From Leidyana gryllorum EB-2025a (Eukaryota; Apicomplexa): 64,000 nt of DNA. The DNA lies in the NCBI GenBank assembly GCA_048772705.1, contig JBLWGC010000182.1:1-64000 (forward strand), written 5' to 3'. Below, one piece after another: positions 1 to 10,755 of the stretch. The notes beneath the pieces are model-generated. The model made no database searches and was not told where the DNA came from. It was given only the letters and a program-made list of their open reading frames with translations. Position numbers and translations under genes: made by a program. Each line of letters starts with the position of its first letter. Position 1 is the first letter of the stretch.

Positions 1-1139
1 ACATAAGGTAAGAGACTCACCTATTACATGTCTTGTTCTCGTACGTGATCACTTCGTGTATCTTATGCTACAACGCTGCCGTCTTACCATCTTTTGTTTT
101 AGATGATGTTGCCCATCTCAACTCGGAACCCTTTCCCGCAAATCTAACACTCATGTATCCACGATGTACATGAGGAGGGGTAGGGGGAGCTAGGGGAGGG
201 GTAGGGGCTGCCAGCCTTGGCAATGGCTTCAGGTCCACTGTCGAGGCCAGTGAGTCTCTGCGAGTGCTCAATAACTCTGTTTGCTCATCTTGAACAACCG
301 TTGAGAGACACCCAATCACCTCAGTAGACGAGACCGAAGCTGAGGAGCTGAGAATCACTCAGTGGCATGCTAACTGGGGGGCCCTGGATGCTGGTTGGGG
401 GAGGGAGCGAATGGGGGAGGGGTTAGCTGGCTGGGGAAAAAACCGAACAACCGGGGGTTCAGGCTCCATTGGCTGGAGCTCTACTCGCAATTGGGGTCGC
501 GGGGCATCCCAGTTCCTCGCAAAGTGCCGAAGCTCTTCCTCGGCTATGTGAGATGTGTGGACGATGAGGTGTGGAAACTGACTGGTGTGGGAACGTGCCA
601 GACCAGTCTGAGTGGCACGAGGTCACTCTTGGGAACATCTGGGGGGGAAGAAAGCGAGCGCGAGCGAGAAGAGGCCTTCTTGGATCTGAGAACAAAAATA
701 ACAATCCAAGTCCCACGTCTCGCACACCAAAAATCGGCAAAGGTGGCTCGTTTGGGCTGCTATCTGTTGCTTGCGAGCCGCACGGAGCTAAGTTAAGGAG
801 TCTGACGACCCTTACTCTCATGGGAAGCTAGTTTGCTGTAGCGGACGAGCCAATTGAAGTTTGGGAAGTCTCATTTTTGCAAAAATCAGGCCTTCTCGTG
901 TCTCAGAGAGCTCGAGAGAGTCGCCTATCTCCTAATCTAGCGGTGAGATTTCGCCTAAAATCTAAGCTTAACTAATCAGGCCACTACTATTCCTAAGGTA
1001 AGCGGAGAGAGCTAGTCTAGAGCTCCTAATCAAATTCCTATTTCACTAAAAGTCGTTTCTGGTACCCCCTAAGAACCCCCAAAAAAACCTACGGTAATGG
1101 TCGGGCTCACCCTTGCGGGTTTCGCCGACCTGCACAACG
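1..1139. repeat. Dispersed ~1.1 kb repeat, copy A (runs off left edge)
   Basis: This stretch is nearly identical to 2939-4085 and, over its right two thirds, to 2025-2814. All three copies stop in the same run, ctgcacaac, after which the flanks differ. Copy A starts at the window edge, so its true left end is unknown. It differs from copy C by small indels; one near 152 breaks a reading frame that copy C keeps open. The first ~95 bases carry donor- and acceptor-like splice signals. No transposase, reverse transcriptase or other known domain is readable. Confidence 0.9.
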
Positions 1140-1189
1140 CTAATAACCCAGAAACGTATCATTTAAGCCCTCGCACTCCCAGAACCACT

Positions 1190-1765
1190 CAAAGTGTTAA
1201 ACATGTGGCAAAGAACTGGCAAGCAAGTGTAAAGCATGTGTCAAACGAGTGTCAAACAAGTGTGGAACATGTGGCAAAAAAGTGTTAAACATGTGGCGAA
1301 CAAGTCTCAACGGAGTTTCAAACAAGTGTTAAACATGTGGCAAAGAACTGGCAAGCAAGTGTAAAGCATGTGGCAAACAAGTTTCAAACGAGTGTCAAAC
1401 AAGTGTGGAACATGTGGGAAAAAAGTGTTAAACATGTGGTGAACAAGTCTCAACGGAGTTTCAAACAAGTGTTAAACATGTGGCAAAGAAGTGGCAAACA
1501 CGTGTCAAACGAGAGTCAAACAAGTGTGAAATATGTGGCAGAAAAGTGTTTAACATGTGGCGAACAAGTCTCAACTGAGTGTCAAAGAAGTATGAAAGAT
1601 GTGGCAAAGAAGTGGCAAGCAAGTGTAAAGCATGTAGCAAACAAGTGTCAAACGAGTGTCAAACAAGTAGCAAGCAAGTAGCAAACAAGTAGGAAACAGG
1701 TAGCAAACAAGTGTCAAACATGTCGCAAACAAGTCTCGAACATGTTGCAAAGGGGTATTGAAGGT
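1190..1765. repeat. Degenerate minisatellite (gtgtcaaacaa-type units)
   Basis: The stretch is built of short related units such as aagtgtcaaacaagtgt, catgtggcaaa and gaacaagtctcaac, in a higher-order pattern that recurs about every 110-190 bases. Both strands stay open for long distances because the unit lacks stops, so the reading frames here are repeat artefacts. It lies between copies A and B of the dispersed repeat. Confidence 0.8.
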
Positions 1766-1849
1766 GCTACAAAGAGATGTGTAACACAAGTATCATCTGG
1801 TACAAGTTGCACACTGGTGACGAACTCTGCTTTTTTGAAAAATTTGGTA

Positions 1850-2012
1850 AGGGGTTAAGGATGACGACATGAAAAATTCCGATGAATTAGTAACGGGTTA
1901 AGGATGACGACATGAAAAATTCCGATGAATTTGTAACGAGATAAGGATGACGACATCAAAAAACACCGATAAACTTGTAACGAGATAAGGGTGACGACAT
2001 CAAAAAATGTGA
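1850..2012. repeat. 43-bp tandem repeat, about four copies
   Basis: The core ggatgacgacat recurs at about 1859, 1902, 1945 and 1989, a 43-44 base period. The flanking text (aaaaa, ccgat, gtaac, gttaa or gataa) is conserved with increasing divergence to the right. A single related unit occurs at about 2865-2890, just before copy C of the dispersed repeat, so the motif belongs to the larger repeat landscape. No coding sense was seen. Confidence 0.85.
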
Positions 2013-2024
2013 TAAATTTCGCTT

Positions 2025-2814
2025 AGAGACACCCAATAACCTCAGTAGACGAGAAATGCGGTAGGGGAGACTGAGAATGACTCAATGAGATGTTAGCTGG
2101 GGCGTCACTGGATGCTGGTTGGGGCAGGTAGCGAATGGGGGTCAGTTGGCTGGGATAAAAACTGCACAATGGGGAGGTGAGGCTCTGGTCGCAAAGTGGC
2201 GAAGCTCCTTGGGGGCGTTCTGGGATGTGTGGGGATGAGGTGTGGGAACTTACTTGGTGTGGGAACGTGCCAGACCAGTCTGAGTGGCACGAGGTCACGT
2301 CTTGGGAACATCTGGGGGGGAAGAAAGCGAGCGCGAGCGAGAAGAGGGCTTTTTGGATCTGAGAACAAAAATAACAGTCCAAGTCCCACGTCTCGCACAC
2401 CAAATCTTGGGAAAAGTGGCTCGTTTGGGCTGCTATCTGTTGCTTGCGAGCCGCACGAGAGCTAAATTAAGGAGTCTGACGACCCTTACATCTCGATGGG
2501 AGGCTAGTTTGCTGTAGCGAACGAGCCAATTGAAGTTTGGGAAGTCTCATTTTTGCAAAAATCAGGCCTTCTCGTGTCTCAGAGAGCTCGAGAGAGTCGC
2601 CTATCTCCTATTCTAGCGGTGAGATTTCGCCTAAAATCTGGCTGCTAACTAATCAGGCCACTACTATTCCTAAGGTAAGCGAGAGAGCTAGTCTAGAGCT
2701 CCTAATCAAATTCCTATTTCACTAAAAGTCGTTTCTGGTACCCCCTAAGAACCCCCAAAAAACCTACGGTAATGGTCGGGCTCACCCTTGCGGGTTTCGC
2801 CGACCTGCACAACA
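2025..2814. repeat. Dispersed repeat, copy B (5'-truncated or diverged)
   Basis: The copy aligns with about 302-1138 of copy A and 3240-4084 of copy C. It lacks the left ~300 bases, is diverged over its first ~150 bases, and is almost identical to copy C from about 2230 on. It ends at the same ctgcacaac. The 124 bases between its end and copy C hold one diverged unit of the 43-bp repeat and nothing else recognisable. Confidence 0.88.
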
Positions 2815-2938
2815 TTGGTAGAATCGCGAAAATTTGCGTAAAAATTTCGATGAGACTTGAACGGGTTAAGGATGACGACAAGAAAAAACACGCAAAATAT
2901 TTGCACTGGCAGCGGCAACTGTATGAGGCATTGAAGGT

Positions 2939-4085
2939 ACATAAGGTAAGAGACTCACCTATTACATGTCTTGTTCTCGTACGTGATCACTTCGTGTATC
3001 TTATGCTACAACGCTGCCGTCTTACCATCTTTTGTTTTAGATGATGTTGCCCATCTCAACTTGGAACCCTTTCCCGCAAATCTGACACTTCATGTATCCC
3101 CGATGTACATGAGGAGGGGTAGGGGGAGCTAGGGGAGGGGTAGGGGCTGCCAGCCTTGGCAATGGCTTCAGGTCCACTGTCGAGGCCAGTGAGTCTCTGC
3201 GAGTGCTCAATAACTCTGTTTGCTCATCTTGAACAACCGTTGAGAGACACCCAATGACCTCAGTAGACGAGACCGAAGCTGAGGGAGACTGAGAATCACT
3301 CAGTGGCATGCTAACTGGGGGGCCACTGGATGCTGGTTGGGGGAGGGAGCGAATGGGGGCGGGGTTAGCTGGCTGGGGAAAAAACCGAACAACCGGGGGT
3401 TCAGGCTCCATTGGCTGGAGCTCTACTCGCAATTGGGGTCGCGGGGCATCCCAGTTCCTCGCAAAGTGCCGAAGCTCTTCCTCGGCTATGTGAGATGTGT
3501 GGGGATGAGGTGTGGGAACTTACTTGGTGTGGGAACGTGCCAGACCAGTCTGAGTGGCACGAGGTCACGTCTTGGGAACATCTGGGGGGGAAGAAAGCGA
3601 GCGCGAGCGAGAAGAGGGCTTTTTGGATCTGAGAACAAAAATAACAGTCCAAGTCCCACGTCTCGCACACCAAATCTTGGGAAAGGTGGCTCGTTTGGGC
3701 TGCTATCTGTTGCTTGCGAGCCGCACGAGAGCTAAATTAAGGAGTCTGACGACCCTTACATCTCGATGGGAGGCTAGTTTGCTGTAGCGAACGAGCCAAT
3801 TGAAGTTTGGGAAGTCTCATTTTTGCAAAAATCAGGCCTTCTCGTGTCTCAGAGAGCTCGAGAGAGTCGCCTATCTCCTATTCTAGCGGTGAGATTTCGC
3901 CTAAAATCTGGCTGCTAACTAATCAGGCCACTACTATTCCTAAGGTAAGCGAGAGAGCTAGTCTAGAGCTCCTAATCAAATTCCTATTTCACTAAAAGTC
4001 GTTTCTGGTACCCCCTAAGAACCCCCAAAAAAACCTACGGTAATGGTCGGGCTCACCCTTGCGGGTTTCGCCGACCTGCACAACG
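2939..4085. repeat. Dispersed repeat, copy C (apparently full length)
   Basis: The copy matches copy A from its first base (acataaggtaag) to the shared end ctgcacaac. A pol fragment of a retrotransposon begins about 170 bases after it. On the minus strand, 3432-3037 is open for 131 codons and contains a C-x2-C-G-K-x-F stretch (residues ~117-123) that resembles the start of a zinc finger. In copy A the same frame is shifted. Whether the repeat encodes anything is doubtful. Copies A and C could be read as long direct repeats around 1.8 kb of non-coding repeat, but no TG...CA ends were seen. Confidence 0.88.
3037..3432 (-). CDS. Doubtful ORF inside dispersed repeat copy C
   Basis: This is an open frame of 131 codons on the minus strand. 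It is rich in Pro and Ser, with a Leu/Ser/Thr-rich middle and a C-terminal CQICGKGF stretch that could be half of a C2H2 or zinc-knuckle motif; no matching His or Cys pair follows before the stop. Copy A has the same protein up to a one-base deletion near 152. Copy B lacks most of it. The proline-rich segment comes from a purine-rich low-complexity run, so it may be chance. Confidence 0.2.
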   Translation of the reverse strand: MRVELQPMEPEPPVVRFFPQPANPAPIRSLPQPASSGPPVSMPLSDSQSPSASVSSTEVIGCLSTVVQDEQTELLSTRRDSLASTVDLKPLPRLAAPTPPLAPPTPPHVHRGYMKCQICGKGFQVEMGNII

Positions 4086-4254
4086 GTGCGGACTTGATAA
4101 CCGAATTCAAACACAAGTGGAACAACAAATATCCACGGAACCCGTTCAGTCTAGGGGAAGAGGGAGGGGTGTAAGCGTGTCTCCGGGGAGACCGGCACGG
4201 ACCGGCATGGAGACACAGACACGAGTTTTTAGACACACGCACGAACTTAGACTA

Positions 4255-6185
4255 GAACAAAAAGGAATGGACAGAAGAACAATCGCAGGCCTTTGAAACA
4301 CTTAAGGAAGATCTAGCTCAGACTGTGATGCTCAGGCCAATTAAGGAAAGTGGAGATTTTGTCCTTCAAACGGACGCTTCAGCGAAGGGAATAGGTGCTG
4401 TGTTACTGCAAAACCAGCAAGGGGAGTTGGTCCCTCTTGAATATGCTAGCAAAACTCTCAGCCAAGCCGAGCAGAACTGGGACACACGAGAGAGGGAGGA
4501 ACTTAGATGGGCTGCGGAAGTTTGAAGGGTACATCAAATGTAGCCATACGCTAGTGCAGACTGATCATGAAAGTTTGCGGTGGATGATTGGTGCTACAAG
4601 TGGCAAAGTGCAGAGATGGGCATTGTGGCTACAGCAATTTGATCTAACGATTCAGCATATTTCAGGCGAAACCAACACCACTGCAGATTGGCTTTCAAGG
4701 AGCACCGAAGCAGACACTGCAGACCAAGAGGTGGAGACCATCGCAGTACCAATATGGTCAGTACAGGAAAGCCCGTTAGCACCCCGCATACCAACGATTG
4801 AAGAACTGCAAGGATCGTATCATACAATGACGGAGAATGAGAAAGCAAGCTGCCAACTGACGAACGAAGGAGTTTATGTATCGCCCCGAAACCTGAGTGT
4901 ATTTATCCCAGAACCTCTGCGAGAAGCTGTGGTGTGGTGGTTCCATGCATCTCGGTACGGGGGGCACAATGGGGTCAATAAAACACTCAAACGAATGAGG
5001 AAACTCGTGTTCTGGCCAGGAATGGCACAAGATGTTAGCAGGTACATCGGAGCGTGCTTAGCGTGCAAAAGGAAAGCTCCATTAACGCTTAACCGCACAT
5101 GGCAGGGATCGTTAGCCAAACCAAGGCCGCTGGAGACGGTAAGTGTGGACGTGGTCGGGCCACGGAAGTATAGATCGCGAAGTTTCTGCTACATTGTATT
5201 TATTGATCACTGCACTCGCTTCGTACAGGCCTCTGTAGTCCTTAAGGAAGCGGTGACTGCAGAGGATACCCGAAACGCCTTTGCAACACAGTGGGTAGCA
5301 TTCTTTGGAGCGCCTGCTGTAGTATTAACCGATAATGGATCCCATTTCGCGGGTGCGTTCGGTCGCTACGTGGTACAAGGGCTGAAGGCATATCACGCTT
5401 TTACAAGCCCGTATTACCCACAGGGTAACGGGATCAACGAAGCGTCTCACAAGGCGTTAGAGGCATCTATCAAAGCTGCTACGATGGATTACAGGATTGA
5501 ACTTGAGGATGCAGTGATATACTCCGTTCAGGTTCACAATGCGTGCCCGCACTCGGCTACGAACGAAAGCCCATTCAAGCTGATGATGGGCTTCGATATG
5601 GTATTCCCGGGATGGCAGCAGTATCGACGAGATACGAACGAGTCCCGCCGAGCCAGCCAAATTGCTATTGCAATTACGAGGATGATCCACGTCCAACAGA
5701 GTCGGAAAGGACCACAACCATACCCCTCTGACATGAACTTTGGAAAGGGAGACTTAGTTCTCGCCCAGCTGACTACAGGCGATATGTTGGCAGATGCGGG
5801 AGAAAGGGCACTAAAAAGCAGGTACGACGTCTTATGGAGTTTACCCGCTAGAGTGCTGGATGTGCGGGGATCACAGCTAGTACTGTACTTCTATGGGAGC
5901 GCTAGGACGGCCACGGTACCGCGCAGGCGATGTCAAAAACTGAAAGGAGAAGTTCCAGCTAGTTTAGCAAAGCTTGCGGCCCAGATAATAGCACTTGACG
6001 CCCCTCATACAAAATACCATCACTCACTGACCAAGCTCCCGGCCTGCACCTGGGACAAGATTATGGACTCGGTCCCGGAAGAGTGTCAACCTAAGATGCG
6101 GAAGAGACGACGAACTGAGCCTACTGATGGTAGTGTCACGGGGGGTGATGATCCAAAAAATGATGTTGTGTCTATTTCTGATTGA
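4255..6185 (+). mobile_element. Ty3/gypsy-type pol fragment: RNase H and integrase, 5'-truncated, one frameshift
   Basis: The fragment opens in the connection region of a reverse transcriptase and passes into an RT-type RNase H domain (LQTDASAKGIGAVLL at ~4365-4410, HISGETNTTADWLSR at ~4660-4700). Integrase follows. Its zinc domain has His-x6-His at ~4946-4970 and Cys-x2-Cys at ~5055-5066. Its core has the Asp in VDVVGP (~5150), the Asp in LTDNGSHF (~5330) and the Glu in NEASHK (~5440), which is the D,D,E pattern. A basic C-terminal region ends at 6185. The frame breaks once near 4525, inside RNase H. Gag, protease and the catalytic part of RT are missing, so this is a dead fragment. No flanking LTRs are evident. 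The order RNase H then integrase is that of Ty3/gypsy elements. Confidence 0.88.
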
Positions 6186-6503
6186 CACTACCAGCAGTAG
6201 GAGCGACGTCTTAAGGACCCAATAAATAGTTCATGGACACCGAATTAAGCAGTTTGGTCGTAGTAAAGCACCTTGTGCCCGGCCATACCCGGCCGGGGAG
6301 ACACACGTTGACACACACGCGTTTTGACTGATTGAGTGATTGAACATTGACTACCAAAAACTACGGTTAGATGATGCCAGCTACCATTCCGCCGCAACAA
6401 AAGGATTCGACCACTGAAAACCAACCGACGCATTCACCTCTGCTCGACCCAACCAGACAGGACAGTAACGGTTCACAAATCAAAAGGGAACCTACTCGAA
6501 AAT
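6186..6503. other. Spacer between pol fragment and satellite array
   Basis: There is no gene here. A stretch rich in ccggcc and acacac at ~6280-6320 loosely resembles 4170-4240 upstream of the pol fragment, but not well enough to call terminal repeats. The last ~25 bases before 6504 match the junction sequence between satellite units. Confidence 0.5.
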
Positions 6504-9500
6504 CATAGCGACTGTGCTTCAAGGGATCTGTTCTTCAGTCCACCGCACTGTCTCAGCAGAAATACTCTGCAACCAACTCAAACCACGAGGATGACGGCGT
6601 CTCGAGTCCGAAGGCGACATTTGGAGGAGCGATCGGGACTCGAGACTGCTGAGTGGTGACGGAGACGGCGACCAGACAGCAGAAGTCACGGAGACGGAGA
6701 CGGCGACCAAACATCAGATGCAGATAGGGAGCAAACGTAGAGCAAAAACACCTCACACAGTGAGACCCACAGAACGGTTACACTCTCCACACTGCAATGA
6801 TATCAGACGAACGGCTGAGGTCGGCAGACTTCAAGACAGAACGGTCGACATATGTCAAAGTGAATCGACTCTAAAATCATAGCGACTGTGCTTCAAGGGA
6901 TCTGTTCTTCAGTCCACCGCACTGTCTCAGCAGAAATACTCTGCAACCAACTCAAACCACGAGGATGACGGCGTCTCGAGTCCGAAGGCGACATTTGGAG
7001 GAGCGATCGGGACTCGAGACTGCTGAGTGGTGACGGAGACGGCGACCAGCAGAAGTCACGGAGACGGAGACGGCGACCAAACATCAGATGCAGATAGGGA
7101 TCAAACATAGAGCCAAAAACACCTCACACAGTGAGACCCACAGAACGCTTACACTCTCCACACTGCAATGATATCAGACGAACGGCTGAGGTCGGCAGAC
7201 TTCAAGACAGAACGGTCGACATATGTCAAAGTGAATCGACTCTAAAATCATAGCGACTGTGCTTCAAGGGATCTGTTCTTCAGTCCATCGCACTGTCTCA
7301 GCAGAAATACTCTGCAACCAACGCAAACCACGAGGATGACGGCGTCTCGAGTCCGAAGGCGACATTTGGAGGAGCGAGAGGGACTCGAGACTGCTGAGTG
7401 GTGACGGAGACGGCGACCAAACATCAGATGCAGATAGGGAGCAAACGTAGAGCAAAAACACCTCACACAGTGAGACCCACAGAACGCTTACACTCTCCAC
7501 ACTGCAATGATATCAGACGAACGGCTGAGGTCGGCAGACTTCAAGACAGAACGGTCGACATATGTCAAAGGGAACCTACTCTAAAATCATAGCGACTGTG
7601 CTTCAAGGGATCTGTTCTTCAGTCCACCGCACTGTCTCAGCAGAAATACTCTGCAACCAACGCAAACCACGAGGATGACGGCGTCTCGAGTCCGAAGGCG
7701 ACATTTGGAGGAGCGATACGGACCCGAGACTGCTGAGTGGTGACGGAGACGGCGACCAGACAGCAGAAGTCACGGAGACGGAGACGGAGACGGCGACCAA
7801 ACATCAGATGCAGATAGGGATCAAACATAGAGCCAAAAACACCTCACACAGTGAGACCCACAGAACGCTTACACTCTCCACACTGCAATGATATCAGACG
7901 AACGGCTGAGGTCGGCAGACTTCAAGACAGAACGGTCGACATATGTCAAAGGGAACCTACTCTAAAATCATAGCGACTGTGCTTCAAGGGATCTGTTCTT
8001 CAGTCCACCGCACTGTCTCAGCAGAAATACTCTGCAACCAACGCAAACCACGAGGATGACGGCGTCTCGAGTCCGAAGGCGACATTTGGAGGAGCGATAC
8101 GGACCCGAGACTGCTGAGTGGTGACGGAGACGGCGACCAGACAGCAGAAGTCACGGAGACGGAGACGGAGACGGCGACCAAACATCAGATGCAGATAGGG
8201 ATCAAACATAGAGCCAAAAACACCTCACACAGTGAGACCCACAGAACGCTTACACTCTCCACACTGCAATGATATCAGACGAACGGCTGAGGTCGGCAGA
8301 CTTCAAGACAGAACGGTCGACATATGTCAAAGGGAACCTACTCGAAAATCATAGCGACTGTGCTTCAAGGGATCTGTTCTTCAGTCCACCGCACTGTCTC
8401 AGCAGAAATACTCTGCAACCAACTCAAACCACGAGGATGACGGCGTCTCGAGTCCGAAGGCGACATTTGGAGGAGCGATCGGGACTCGAGACTGCTGAGT
8501 GGTGACGGAGACGGCGACCAGACAGCAGAAGTCACGGAGACGGAGACGGCGACCAAACATCAGATGCAGATAGGGAGCAAACGTAGAGCAAAAACACCTC
8601 ACACAGTGAGACCCACAGAACGGTTACACTCTCCACACTGCAATGATATCAGACGAACGGCTGAGGTCGGCAGACTTCAAGACAGAACGGTCGACATATG
8701 TCAAAGTGAATCGACTCTAAAATCATAGCGACTGTGCTTCAAGGGATCTGTTCTTCAGTCCACCGCACTGTCTCAGCAGAAATACTCTGCAACCAACTCA
8801 AACCACGAGGATGACGGCGTCTCGAGTCCGAAGGCGACATTTGGAGGAGCGATCGGGACTCGAGACTGCTGAGTGGTGACGGAGACGGCGACCAGCAGAA
8901 GTCACGGAGACGGAGACGGCGACCAAACATCAGATGCAGATAGGGAGCAAACGTAGAGCAAAAACACCTCACACAGTGAGACCCACAGAACGGTTACACT
9001 CTCCACACTGCAATGATATCAGACGAACGGCTGAGGTCGGCAGACTTCAAGACAGAACGGTCGACATATGTCAAAGTGAATCGACTCTAAAATCATAGCG
9101 ACTGTGCTTCAAGGGATCTGTTCTTCAGTCCACCGCACTGTCTCAGCAGAAATACTCTGCAACCAACTCAAACCACGAGGATGACGGCGTCTCGAGTCCG
9201 AAGGCGACATTTGGAGGAGCGATCGGGACTCGAGACTGCTGAGTGGTGACGGAGACGGCGACCAGCAGAAGTCACGGAGACGGAGACGGAGACGGCGACC
9301 AAACATCAGATGCAGATAGGGAGCAAACGTAGAGCAAAAACACCTCACACAGTGAGACCCACAGAACGGTTACACTCTCCACACTGCAATGATATCAGAC
9401 GAACGGCTGAGGTCGGCAGACTTCAAGACAGAACGGTCGACATATGTCAAAGTGAATCGACTCTAAAATCATAGCGACTGTGCTTCAAGGGATCTGTTCT

Positions 9501-9632
9501 TCAGTCCACCGCACTGTCTCAGCAGAAATACTCTGCAACCAACTCAAACCACGAGGATGACGGCGTCTCGAGTCCGAAGGCGACATTTGGAGGAGCGATG
9601 GGGACTCGAGACTGCTGAGTGGTGACCAGAGA
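6504..9632. repeat. Satellite array, nine units of 339-381 bp
   Basis: Units beginning catagcgactgtgcttc start at 6504, 6878, 7249, 7588, 7969, 8350, 8724, 9094 and 9470, and the last is cut at ~9632. Unit length varies (374, 371, 339, 381, 381, 374, 370, 376) mainly through the copy number of an internal ggagac/cggcgacca microrepeat. Units 5 and 6 (381 bp) are almost identical, as are units 2, 7 and 8 in style, which suggests recent local duplication. Minus-strand open frames of 60-80 codons recur in each unit but shift between units and have no recognisable domain, so they are not called. The first ~165 bases of the unit also occur alone at 12536-12697. Confidence 0.95.
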
Positions 9633-9996
9633 GGTCTCAAGGTAGATGGGCTGGCTTCCTACTACAGTATTTCAAGGTGAAGGACGAGAGCCCGATCGGC
9701 AAAGTGCTACAATTCGAAGTACAAACAAACCGCGACCACTGCATTGAGTTTTGTTGTACTGGATTGGGGGGCGCGGGGAACGATTGCCTACTTTCGTCTG
9801 TCTGATATTAGGCCAACATACCTGAGGGCGGTCAAATGGCCTGATTCTCGATTGAACCAACCGGGTGTGCAATGGTTAAGGACCATTAACACTGTTGGGT
9901 GGTCTAAAGGAGACACCGATGAGGCAAAGCGTGTCCGGATTCTAATCTAATCTAACTCGACACTCCGAACTCTTCTTCTGTGACTCCATCGACGAC
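9633..9996. other. No gene seen
   Basis: The 364 bases between the satellite and the gag-like ORF hold no recognisable domain or repeat. A 68-codon open frame at 9744-9950 has no supporting feature. Confidence 0.4.
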
Positions 9997-10755
9997 ATGG
10001 TGAGAGAGAGTGATGCCCATTTGCGTCTGACTGCTTGTGAGAATGAATATGTGCAAGAATTATTGGAACTGGCCAATGGTAGAGTGAGGTCGCGGTTTCC
10101 CACCTGCCCGGTGCTAATGACAATGGGCTCACGGACGACGCTTGATGTGCCAGATTTCAACCCTCGTACGGAGTTGGAATTCGAGGATTGGGTCGATAAG
10201 GCCGCGTTGAAGGTGACCCGCTCCAAGTCGAGCGTCGACAACTTCCAAGAACAATGGAGCGCCTCCTGCGAGGATATGGACTGGATGCATACGATACAGA
10301 TAATTCCCGACACAGAAACCTATGAGGATTTGGTTACAAGAGTGGCAAAGGGGATGTTTGCGACCACAGAAGCTGTGGATGAATTGGAGTGGCAATTGGA
10401 GAATCCGGGCCGTAAGAACTCGGTGCGTAGTGCCGTGGTGGCGGTGCTGAAGCTGGCGCGACGCTACATCAGGGTGGCCCTCAGGAAAGGGTATACGCCC
10501 GAGGCGCTTGCCCTCGGACCGCATCACTTGGCCCGAAGCCTTCAGCGGGCGATCCCGCTCGAAGTTGCAGCAGCCTTCCCGAAGCGAAGACTGTGGATGC
10601 TATCAACAGATCTGTATGCTGAGTTGTTGGAGATCGAAGGCCAAATCAAAGCACGAAAAGAAACTTCCCCATCTGTCAAAAGGTCGAGGGCAGGAAACGA
10701 CGTGCCTCAAGCGGTGCCGCCTAGGCGACGGAAGACTTCGTGTGGCGGATGGTGA
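9997..10755 (+). CDS. Gag-like ORF, probably retroelement-derived
   Basis: This is an open frame of 252 codons from ATG 9997. No known domain is recognised by eye. Its C-terminal third (residues ~140-222, from VVAVLKLARRY to ELLEIEGQIKARKE) aligns without gaps to residues ~45-125 of the ORF at 13157-14452: both have an AxxxL-basic helix, a DL or HLxxSLxR step, and a final ELLE[IV]E-x-[KQ][IL] helix followed by Lys-rich sequence. Small, mostly helical and basic-tailed proteins of this kind next to pol fragments are usually Gag or capsid. Past the stop another frame reads a C-x2-C stretch (HCPLCRR, ~10780-10800), which may be a shifted zinc-knuckle. The gag assignment is inference. Confidence 0.5.
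   Translation: MVRESDAHLRLTACENEYVQELLELANGRVRSRFPTCPVLMTMGSRTTLDVPDFNPRTELEFEDWVDKAALKVTRSKSSVDNFQEQWSASCEDMDWMHTIQIIPDTETYEDLVTRVAKGMFATTEAVDELEWQLENPGRKNSVRSAVVAVLKLARRYIRVALRKGYTPEALALGPHHLARSLQRAIPLEVAAAFPKRRLWMLSTDLYAELLEIEGQIKARKETSPSVKRSRAGNDVPQAVPPRRRKTSCGGW

Noticed and set aside
1060-1105. ACCGTAG in the repeat as a dinoflagellate/perkinsid spliced-leader gene
   Set aside because: Only seven bases agree (on the minus strand). The rest of the 22-nt leader and its donor are absent.
1190-2012. CRISPR-like array
   Set aside because: No unique spacers of constant length alternate with the repeats; the genome is eukaryotic and the units are contiguous minisatellites.
1-4085. LTR pair formed by repeat copies A and C
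   Set aside because: No TG...CA ends, primer-binding site or internal coding region was seen, copy B lies between them, and copy A is cut by the window edge.
6504-9632. Repeated minus-strand ORFs of 60-80 codons in each satellite unit
   Set aside because: They shift frame with the internal microrepeat, differ in start between units and have no domain. They follow from the repeat sequence.
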